Origin: Leptofilum sp050292445
GTDB taxonomy: Bacteria; Chloroflexota; Anaerolineae; Promineifilales; Promineifilaceae
NCBI GenBank assembly: GCA_050292445.1
Contig: JBNKLQ010000101.1
Coordinates: 1 to 19,402 of the forward strand
Reading direction: 5' to 3'
Length of the DNA stretch: 19,402 bases
Shown: positions 13,323-19,402 of the stretch, in pieces
How the letters are laid out: the number at the start of each line of letters is the position of its first letter
How positions within the stretch are numbered: position 1 is the first letter of the stretch
Notes under the pieces: generated by a model
What the model was told of the DNA's origin: nothing
Databases searched by the model: none
What the model saw: only the letters and a program-made list of their open reading frames with translations
Program-made: the position numbers and the translations under genes

Positions 13323-16265
13323 ATGGACAATTTCAATGCGGATCAGCGTGAATTGCGGATTACCATGTTGGGAAAGTTCGAGCTGGGGTGGGGAAACGGC
13401 CGTTCCGTCGAAACGTTTACTTCTAAGGTTGCTGTAAAAAACAGAGCCATTTTAGGTTATCTTGTCCTCAATAATCGGTCGCACCTTCGTGAGGATCTCG
13501 CCAGCATTTTTTGGCCAGATAAAATAGAAAAATCTGCTAAGGCAAACCTACGTGTTGCCCTGAATGCACTGCGCAATGCGGAATTATCCTCTTACCTGGA
13601 TACCCAGCGGCCAGAAATCACCTTTAACCAACACGCGCCGTATTGGTGTGATGTACAAACATTTGAAGCCCTAATCACCAAAAGTCGCCACCAACCTGAG
13701 CCAGATATTCAATCCCTAAAAAAGGCAATTGATTTGTACGAGGGTGAATTTTTAGCGGGCTTTTCGCAGCCCGATTTGCCAATTTTTGATGACTGGATGA
13801 ATAGTTTGCGGCTTCGTCTGGATGATCTGGCATGGCAGGCGCTGGATACCATCATTCGCTGGTCCATGAAGGAAACCGGCGATTACGAAACAGGTATTTT
13901 TTATGCAAAAAGAGCCTTAGAACTGGCTCCGTGGCGGGAGTCTGCTTACCAACATTTGATGTGGCTCTTAGCCAGCAATGATCAGCGGGCGGCAGCCCTT
14001 ACGCAATACGAGCGGTGTCGGGAGGCATTAAAAACCTGGCTGGATGTCGATGAGCCTTCTCCCACGACAGAGGAGCTGTATGTCAATATTCGGGAGATGA
14101 AATCGGCAACCAAGCCCACAACTGTGCCCTTGCCGCCATTACGTAACCCTGAAGTAGAAGCCAAACCGCCGTTTCTGGCGCCGCTGCTGCCCCCCTTTTT
14201 TATTGGTCGCTCAGAGCCTTTGGCCCGTTTAGAACAGGCGTTGACGGCCGTTTCCAGTTCACCGCGTTTGGGTATTGTGGGCATGGGCGGCATCGGTAAA
14301 ACCACGCTGGCGCTCCATTTGGCACATGCTCTGCGTAATCAGTTCCCTGATGGGGTGCTGTGGGCCAACGTGGTCGATGAGCAGCCAGAGGAAATTGCTA
14401 GGCAATGGGCGGCGGCCTATGGCTACGATTTAAGCCAGCAATACGCCGGTGAGGAACGTCTGGCGGCGGTCAAGCGTTTGTTGGCAAATAAGCAGGCGCT
14501 GCTCATTTTGGATGATGTATGGGCTGGCTCAAAAATCCGCTATTTGCTGCCCGATGCTGGTCGCTGTGCGGTGCTGATTACCAGCCGGATGGAACGCGTT
14601 GTGCGCAGTGTCGGAGCCAGGCCGCTGTTGTTAAATCAATTTTCGCTGGAAAGCGGCCGTTCTTTGCTGCTTCATTATGTGGACGAGGAACGCGTCAGCG
14701 CTGATCCGGCGGCTGTTACCGAAATTTGCCAACTGGTTGGTAACTTACCCTTGGCGATCAGCATCGCTGGCAGTTATTTAGCGTACCGCCCGTACCGCAC
14801 GCTCGCTGATTTTGTTGTCCAGCTGAAGCAGCAAGTTAAACCGCTAGACCTTGCGGAGGATGAACAGCGAATTCGGGAAACGTTTGAAATAAGCTGGAAA
14901 CATTTGGATGGGATGCAAAGTCGCCTGTTTGTTTTGTTGGGTTTGTTTGCGGGGCGCAGCTTTTCGCTGCGAGCTATTCATGAAATCGCGCAGATTGCCC
15001 AGGCGGACATTTTTCTTGTTGAGGATCGGTTACAGGAATTGGTGCAGCTCTCTTTGCTGAAGAAAGAGGGACACCGCCGCTATCGGCAGCACGCTTTGTT
15101 GGCCACATTTGCTGCAGAAAAGTTAGGCGATGCCCCAACGGCTAAAGAACGGTATGTCTCTTATTTCTCTGCCTTTGCTGAAGCCCATGTCACGCACTAT
15201 AAAATGCTTCAGCCGGAATGGGGCAACTTGGATACGGCCGTAAAATTTGCCGAATCAACCCAACAATGGGACGCGGTGCTGCGGTTAACGGCCGTTCTTA
15301 AAGATGCCTGGTTTGCCCGGGGTCGGTTTGAACAGGCGCGAGACGCATTCAAAATTGCCTTTCATGCCGCAGTGCGCCTGGAAGATGAACCCCAATTGGC
15401 TCGAAACTGGCTGTGGTGGGGACAAGCTTGCCTGGAGCAAGGCGATCAGGCGGAGGCGCGCAAATGGCTTCAACAAGCGCTAGACCTTTACGATGAGCTG
15501 GAAGATGGCATCGGTATTGCCGATGCGGAGTTCGAGCTGGCACGTTTGGATATCGAGCAAACGTTGCCGGAGGAGGCTGAGCGCCGCCTGGACCGCGTCT
15601 TGGCTTTGCGCCAAATACACAATGATGAAAAAGGCGTTGCAGCTACCCTGTACCGCTTTGCCCGGCTGCGGCATCGTCAACAGAATAATGGCACTGCCAG
15701 TGAATTGGCTATCCAGTCAGCAGCGAAGCAGCAACAAATTGGCGACCAGCTGGGCCGCTGTAAAACCTTGCGTCTGTTGGTGTTTATCATGATTGGCCTA
15801 AAACAGAATGAGGTTGCCCAACAATATGCTGAGGAAGCTTTGGCGCTTGCAGAAGTGCTGGATGATTTGGGTGAGATTGCGATGGCAAAAAGAGGGCTGG
15901 CTGCAACTTGCCGCATTTTGGGGCGGTTAGAAGAAGCCAATCGGCTGGCAGAAGAGAGTTATGCGAGCCTGGAACGGATGGGGGATCGGCAGGCCATGAC
16001 GGCCGTACGCTTTTTGCAATGTCTGATCAAACGATCAGAAGAAAAGTACGAGGAAGCATTGCTTCTGGCCGAGGAATGCCATGATGAATTTACGCGCCTA
16101 CAGGACCATTTGCATGTTGCCTATTGTCTTGTTCACCAGGGAGATTTTCATCATATTTTTGGCGCTAGGGAAACGGCCGTTCAAAAATGGCAAGCTGCTC
16201 TGGAAATTGCCAAAAAGTTGGCTGATCAAGAGATGATTGACAAAATAAACGGCCGTTTCCAGTAA
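13323..16265 (+). CDS. SARP-like transcriptional regulator: winged helix–BTAD–NB-ARC–TPR (STAND ATPase)
   Basis: This 980-residue protein has the architecture of a large signal-integrating regulator. Residues ~10-105 look like an OmpR-type winged helix (LRITMLGKFEL, then LREDLASIFWP). Residues ~107-262 are a bacterial transcriptional activation domain (LYEGEFLAGF, then AYQHLMWLLA and ALTQYERCREAL). Residues ~292-500 are NB-ARC, with Walker A GMGGIGKT (about 320), Walker B LLILDDVW (about 394), the VLITSR sensor and the GNLPLAI motif. Residues ~600-980 are tetratricopeptide-like helical pairs that probably bind the signal. ATP-driven switching is expected from the family; target genes are unknown. 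The ATG at 13323 follows AAGGA by 13 bases; a TTG one codon earlier fits the spacing slightly better. It ends 12 bp from a convergent metallopeptidase gene. Seven octamers lie inside. Confidence 0.92.
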   Translation: MDNFNADQRELRITMLGKFELGWGNGRSVETFTSKVAVKNRAILGYLVLNNRSHLREDLASIFWPDKIEKSAKANLRVALNALRNAELSSYLDTQRPEITFNQHAPYWCDVQTFEALITKSRHQPEPDIQSLKKAIDLYEGEFLAGFSQPDLPIFDDWMNSLRLRLDDLAWQALDTIIRWSMKETGDYETGIFYAKRALELAPWRESAYQHLMWLLASNDQRAAALTQYERCREALKTWLDVDEPSPTTEELYVNIREMKSATKPTTVPLPPLRNPEVEAKPPFLAPLLPPFFIGRSEPLARLEQALTAVSSSPRLGIVGMGGIGKTTLALHLAHALRNQFPDGVLWANVVDEQPEEIARQWAAAYGYDLSQQYAGEERLAAVKRLLANKQALLILDDVWAGSKIRYLLPDAGRCAVLITSRMERVVRSVGARPLLLNQFSLESGRSLLLHYVDEERVSADPAAVTEICQLVGNLPLAISIAGSYLAYRPYRTLADFVVQLKQQVKPLDLAEDEQRIRETFEISWKHLDGMQSRLFVLLGLFAGRSFSLRAIHEIAQIAQADIFLVEDRLQELVQLSLLKKEGHRRYRQHALLATFAAEKLGDAPTAKERYVSYFSAFAEAHVTHYKMLQPEWGNLDTAVKFAESTQQWDAVLRLTAVLKDAWFARGRFEQARDAFKIAFHAAVRLEDEPQLARNWLWWGQACLEQGDQAEARKWLQQALDLYDELEDGIGIADAEFELARLDIEQTLPEEAERRLDRVLALRQIHNDEKGVAATLYRFARLRHRQQNNGTASELAIQSAAKQQQIGDQLGRCKTLRLLVFIMIGLKQNEVAQQYAEEALALAEVLDDLGEIAMAKRGLAATCRILGRLEEANRLAEESYASLERMGDRQAMTAVRFLQCLIKRSEEKYEEALLLAEECHDEFTRLQDHLHVAYCLVHQGDFHHIFGARETAVQKWQAALEIAKKLADQEMIDKINGRFQ

Positions 16266-16277
16266 AATAGTTACCAA

Positions 16278-17549
16278 CTAAATGCCGCCATCGGAGTTAC
16301 CCTCAGGGCCCTTAACGGGCCAATGACCGGCAGTGAACACGGGTGTCCATGCTTGTGCTGGCAGCAAGATATCCTTATGTACCTGGCTTTCCACTTTGAT
16401 CCAGTCTCGCCAGGTTTGGGTACTTCCTTTGAGCCGTACATTTTCTAAAGCCCCGCCTGTTTTGCATACGCCCACACTTTCCCCATCGACTAACAAATGA
16501 TACTGCTCCACAGCAGGTGGTTCATTGCAAAATGTGGTGAATGATTCAAATAGCGTGTCGGTGGCTTTTTTGCCGTCGGACCAGGGTGTTAGCCGTGTCA
16601 TGTTCGGCTGCTCGTCTAGAAAATCAATGAAGCTAACGGCCGTTTGCCCGATAAGTTCTTGTGCCTGGGCCAAATTGGCTGGTGTTGTGCTGTGATACGG
16701 TACAAACGTGTGAGGGTGATGGCGAAGGGCAAGCTGTTCTTGCCACAGTTCATCTAATTCGTCGGCAACCTTTGTATCACCCAGATGTCGCAGGGCTTGG
16801 TTAAAACTATACGGCCGTACCGGATTTGGTGGATGTTCCCCGTCATCAACGACAAATTTTTCCTGAGAATTGTCCAATAATATTTCTTGCAAGCTGAGCC
16901 CGCATACAGGACCCGCCACGTAAGCTGCATACACATCGGCAAAAATTTCCTCAATCCAATGGTTGATCCAGTCTGGATAAAGCGGAATGAGGGCATGTAG
17001 TTTGGCTGCTAAACCTGGTGCATGATGGTAAACAAAATGTCCTACTTCATGGGGGATGGCCAATAAATCTTTGTTGACTTTTGTGCCAGAAAATGGAATG
17101 CCAACGAGGGCCATTGGCGCATAGGGAATGATCCGAATATTGGCAGACTTGTTAAAATAGGTGAGGACACTGCATGGTGGTAACAGCCCACCGTTGATAG
17201 CCACATTGAGGGCCAACTGCGCCAATTTATCGGCCGTTTCTAGCGCCGGGGTAAACGCTTTTTGACTCCGCTGGACATGAATCTTTTGAATGAGGCTCAT
17301 ATCGAAGGCAACCTGATCCAGTGTTGCGCGCAATATATGCTCTTGGGGCAGCATCATCGAAGGCAGTAGCTGTCCTGAAGTAAAACCTTCCCAAAAGAAT
17401 TCAAATTGATCCCCGCCGAAAGCTAGCAAACTTTCAGTGAGGGCGTGTAGGCTGAGGCTAACTGGATTTGAGGACTGACCAAAGGTTGTGGACATTTGCC
17501 CCAACTGTTCGGCTAATGCTTGCCACCGTTCTTGCCATACTTCGTTCAT
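16278..17549 (-). CDS. HEVGH zinc metallopeptidase-like protein, family not recognised
   Basis: This 423-residue protein has a clear HExxH motif, IPHEVGHFVYHH (165-176), in a helix. About 30 residues later comes WIEEIFADVYAAYVAGP (198-214). Glu200 or Glu201 is a likely third zinc ligand, and the Asp resembles the ExxxD of gluzincin peptidases. There is no signal peptide or membrane segment, so it appears cytoplasmic. The N-terminal ~150 residues are mainly helical; the C-terminal ~130 are mixed, with a short beta-rich stretch. I do not recognise a named family and cannot give a substrate. The start at 17549 follows GGAG by about seven bases; an upstream in-frame ATG at 17564 overlaps that ribosome site. 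Its leader contains nested inverted repeats. It is convergent with the STAND regulator across only 12 bp. Confidence 0.8.
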   Translation of the reverse strand: MNEVWQERWQALAEQLGQMSTTFGQSSNPVSLSLHALTESLLAFGGDQFEFFWEGFTSGQLLPSMMLPQEHILRATLDQVAFDMSLIQKIHVQRSQKAFTPALETADKLAQLALNVAINGGLLPPCSVLTYFNKSANIRIIPYAPMALVGIPFSGTKVNKDLLAIPHEVGHFVYHHAPGLAAKLHALIPLYPDWINHWIEEIFADVYAAYVAGPVCGLSLQEILLDNSQEKFVVDDGEHPPNPVRPYSFNQALRHLGDTKVADELDELWQEQLALRHHPHTFVPYHSTTPANLAQAQELIGQTAVSFIDFLDEQPNMTRLTPWSDGKKATDTLFESFTTFCNEPPAVEQYHLLVDGESVGVCKTGGALENVRLKGSTQTWRDWIKVESQVHKDILLPAQAWTPVFTAGHWPVKGPEGNSDGGI

Positions 17550-17595
17550 TTTACTCTCCTTCAATAAATTGATTTCCCGATACGAGGATGTTTAC

Positions 17596-17690
17596 GCCTT
17601 CCCTTAGGCATTGTAGTACCAGGGTACTGTTCCACCGCAAATGAATCGTTAAAAAATGGTGAAACAGTGGCAAATTGAATTTGGGAAGGC
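17596..17690 (-). promoter_or_regulatory. Nested helices in the leader of the metallopeptidase gene
   Basis: In the sense (minus) strand, GCCTTCCC (17690-17683) can pair with GGGAAGGC (17603-17596). Enclosed within it, CTGTTTCACC (17667-17658) pairs with GGTGGAACAG (17636-17627). The one irregular position of the inner helix is a G-U pair only on the minus strand, the strand that would be transcribed toward the gene. This suggests folding of the leader RNA, though operator DNA is an alternative. Confidence 0.4.
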
Positions 17691-17794
17691 TGGCAAACAA
17701 GAGAAACGCTAAAATTAGTTTAGCCGCCCAACGGCCGCTTTAGCTGCAAAATCAATGACAGGTGGCTGACGGATGACTGACATAGGTAGCAAAA

Positions 17795-17824
17795 AAGACG
17801 GCCGTTCCCGCAAACGGCCGTCTT
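17795..17824 (-). terminator. Intrinsic terminator built from two ACGGCCGT octamers
   Basis: AAGACGGCCGTT (17795-17806) and AACGGCCGTCTT (17813-17824) form a perfect 12-bp stem with a six-base loop CCCGCA. On the minus strand it is followed by a run of six T. It lies 30 bp after the stop codon of the propeller gene, as expected for rho-independent termination. Confidence 0.85.
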
Positions 17825-17853
17825 AAAATTTCAACAATGAGAGCTAGTTTGCT

Positions 17854-18903
17854 TTAGGGCACGTAGCTCAGACCAAACGGATTAAACTCGACGGTAACCT
17901 CACCAACCAGAACTGGTAAATCATCAGCGCCAATTTCATAAACCGTTACCTTATCAGACGTGCCGCCGGAATGCGTGACATACAGCTTGTCTGCGGCAGG
18001 TGTTAGGGCAATGTTGTGGGGAACGGCATAAGGCGTATCCGTTGTCCCCAGAATGGTGTTGGTACGTAGGTCGATGGCAATCAGGCCATCGGTGCCGCCG
18101 TCGGGGAGATTGGTGGTATAGAATACCTGGCCGTTCAGCGGCATTCCTGCACCGTGAGCACCAGGAGCGGCAATCTCATCCACCAAATCCAGCGTGTAGC
18201 GATTGAACACAGAAACCAGATTGCTGTTCTGTGCCGGAACGTAGATGAACTCATTATGGAAAGTGAGGGAGACGTGGGGGTCTTTGCCTACAGGTGCCCG
18301 GTTTACCTCGGCAAAGGTGTGGGCATCATATTGCAGCAGATAATCATTGTCGCCAGCAAAGCCTAGCATGGTGACGTAAGCGTAGTTCCCTAATGGGCCA
18401 AGGACAACATCGTGTGGTTTACCACCCAAAGCAACCAAATCAGCCGGTAAATCAACGGTGGCTTCAACCGCGAGTGTCCCAGGATTGATCACGGTGATGG
18501 TGTTGTCGATGTCGTTGTTGACCCAAAGCTGGCTGCCGCGCGCATCGGCCCACATATGGAAAACACCTTCTCCGGCGGGGATGACGTCCTCTACACTAAA
18601 ATCTCTGGCTCGGAAAACCACAACCTGATCATTGGCCCGGTCGCCTACAAACACACGGTTGCCTGTGCGCGTAAACACGACATACATTGGTTCTGGATCG
18701 TTTTCCCCAGCAGGCAAATCATACGTTCCCAGGAGTTCATCTGTCTGTGTATCGATTACCGAAATGGTGCCAGAAGCTCGGTTGGCTACCACGATTTTCC
18801 CCCGAGTGTTAGCGTCAGTCTGGTTTTGGGCCAGAGTCAGCGATGCCGGAAAAAGGGCGGCGAGCAGTAATAGAAGCAGGATCAGAATTTTTTTGCTTTT
18901 CAT
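17854..18903 (-). CDS. Secreted seven-bladed YVTN-type beta-propeller protein
   Basis: This 349-residue protein starts with a Sec signal peptide: KSKK, then a leucine-rich core (6-17), with a likely cleavage site after Ala24 in LTLA-Q. It is expected outside the membrane. There is no lipobox cysteine. The mature part consists of seven repeats of about 40-45 residues, each with a strand like KIVVANRASG, RVFVGDRAND, QLWVNNDIDN, YAYVTMLGFA, FIYVPAQNSN, VFYTTNLPDG or KLYVTHSGGT, followed by an (I/V)xVI(D/N) strand. That is a complete YVTN/YncE-like propeller. Such proteins bind ligands, DNA or proteins at the surface; no catalytic site is visible. AAGGAG lies nine bases before the ATG, and a strong terminator follows the gene. 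It is one of the few genes here with no ACGGCCGT copy. Confidence 0.9.
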   Translation of the reverse strand: MKSKKILILLLLLLAALFPASLTLAQNQTDANTRGKIVVANRASGTISVIDTQTDELLGTYDLPAGENDPEPMYVVFTRTGNRVFVGDRANDQVVVFRARDFSVEDVIPAGEGVFHMWADARGSQLWVNNDIDNTITVINPGTLAVEATVDLPADLVALGGKPHDVVLGPLGNYAYVTMLGFAGDNDYLLQYDAHTFAEVNRAPVGKDPHVSLTFHNEFIYVPAQNSNLVSVFNRYTLDLVDEIAAPGAHGAGMPLNGQVFYTTNLPDGGTDGLIAIDLRTNTILGTTDTPYAVPHNIALTPAADKLYVTHSGGTSDKVTVYEIGADDLPVLVGEVTVEFNPFGLSYVP

Positions 18904-19033
18904 GCTGTTTCTCCTTGTGAGTAGGGCAAACGGCCGTATCTCTTCACACTTTCGGACCGTTTGCGGGGATGTTTAACGGAGAAACTATAGGTGGGGAGTA
19001 TTACAGATTTCTTGTGGGAAGGTTGGTTGAATC

Positions 19034-19402
19034 TTACAAATCGACCTGGTATTGGCCTGCGGCCTGAATTGCTTGTTCGTAAAGCATTTGCCGCAGTTCT
19101 AGGGGAGTGAGGACTTCAACGGCCGTTCCTAATCCCAGCAGCTGGCGGCAAGCGGTCTCGATGGTGTCAAACGTGAGCGAGATTGTGGCATAACCAGCTG
19201 CATCTTCAGCTGGGGAGGAAGCCAGCAATGAATTCACAATGCCTTCGCCAAAGACCAATGCCAACAGTGGGCCACTGTGAGGTGGCACGCGCAACGTGAC
19301 GGTCAGGCTGTTTTGTCGCGCTTCAAACTGATCGCGCCACGTTTGCCAATAAGCTGCCAGATCAAAATCTTTGGGGCGTTCAAACTGGCTGCCGGTTAGC
19401 TC
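19034..19402 (-). CDS. WYL-type transcriptional regulator, C-terminal part
   Basis: The frame is open to the window end, so only the last 122 residues are seen. FERPKDFDLAAYW just after the cut is the signature that follows the WYL domain in helix-turn-helix YafY/DeoR-like regulators. The rest is the C-terminal extension (WCX-like): alternating strands (NSLTVTLRV, GYATISLTF) and helices ending ELRQMLYEQAIQAAGQYQ. WYL regulators sense ligands, often nucleic-acid-derived, and control DNA repair, defence or metabolism. The DNA-binding domain and WYL core must lie beyond the window. It is followed, in the same direction, by the propeller gene after 130 bp; cotranscription is possible. One octamer encodes Thr-Ala-Val. 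Confidence 0.85.
   Translation of the reverse strand, partial: ELTGSQFERPKDFDLAAYWQTWRDQFEARQNSLTVTLRVPPHSGPLLALVFGEGIVNSLLASSPAEDAAGYATISLTFDTIETACRQLLGLGTAVEVLTPLELRQMLYEQAIQAAGQYQVDL

Larger units (their letters stand above)
17550..17853. other. 304-bp spacer: leader structures and a terminator
   Basis: From the metallopeptidase start outward this region holds several elements. There is its GGAG ribosome site, a DNA palindrome AGTACC-AG-GGTACT (17615-17628), and two nested inverted repeats between 17596 and 17690 (listed separately). A C/G-rich patch with ACGGCCGC lies at 17731, and a strong terminator of the propeller gene at 17795-17824. No promoter with good matches at both hexamers was found. 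Confidence 0.5.
498..19126. repeat. Highly iterated palindromic octamer ACGGCCGT, 41 copies
   Basis: Exact copies start at 498, 566, 1169, 1663, 2058, 2236, 2761, 2876, 3324, 3885, 4890, 5146, 5488, 5926, 6019, 6497, 6805, 6920, 7791, 8992, 9981, 10504, 11157, 11537, 11947, 12576, 12838, 12913, 13396, 14244, 15234, 15288, 15999, 16173, 16249, 16636, 16811, 17798, 17814, 18930 and 19119. Equal base use would give about 0.3. Thirty-six are inside genes and five in spacers, in line with the coding share of the window. The count was made by eye and may miss a copy. Confidence 0.95.

Noticed and set aside
17854..18903. Absence of the octamer from the propeller gene as a sign of recent transfer
   Set aside because: At one copy per ~470 bp, zero in 1,050 bp is not rare enough, and base composition looks like the neighbours.

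Overview
The window looks like a chromosomal segment of a free-living bacterium, most likely a member of the Chloroflexota (Anaerolineae-like). This placement is an inference. It rests on the style of the genes (a SARP/BTAD–NB-ARC–TPR regulator, a WYL regulator, several stand-alone peptidases and hydrolases) and on spacers rich in short-period inverted repeats. There is no rRNA, tRNA, CRISPR array, phage gene or intact insertion sequence. Fifteen protein genes cover about 90% of the DNA; the first and last are cut by the window edges.

Layout. 1-1267 (+): 3' part of a GH13 alpha-glucosidase. 1362-3059 (+): a large Rossmann-fold NAD(P)-binding protein of unknown role. 3138-3494 (-): a small cupin. 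3678-4937 (+): an unusual fusion of a P-loop kinase-like domain with an Est30-like esterase. 5011-5670 (-): a dienelactone-hydrolase-family enzyme. 5778-9601 (-): a DNA-repair group of alkC, a DinB/YfiT-like protein and uvrB. 9693-11866 (-): two translationally coupled peptidases (M28 then S58/DmpA-like). 11999-12889 (+): a calcineurin-like phosphoesterase. 13323-16265 (+): a SARP-type STAND regulator. 16278-17549 (-): a HEVGH metallopeptidase. 17854-18903 (-): a secreted seven-bladed YVTN propeller. 19034-19402 (-): the C-terminal end of a WYL regulator.

The strongest unexplained signal is not a gene. The palindromic octamer ACGGCCGT occurs 41 times by hand count (about one per 470 bp; about 0.3 expected by chance). 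It lies in nearly every gene, in all three reading frames and in spacers, and two copies form the stem of a terminator. This resembles the HIP1 palindrome of cyanobacteria or a DNA-uptake signal, with a different core.

Secondary signals are a 24-bp near-perfect direct repeat bracketing the peptidase pair, a leader with nested helices before the HEVGH metallopeptidase, a 433-bp spacer with serial hairpins, and several spacers built of 8-11-bp repeats facing inverted arms. Functionally the neighbourhood mixes DNA repair, hydrolases and regulators; apart from the repair genes and the peptidase pair there is no clear common pathway.
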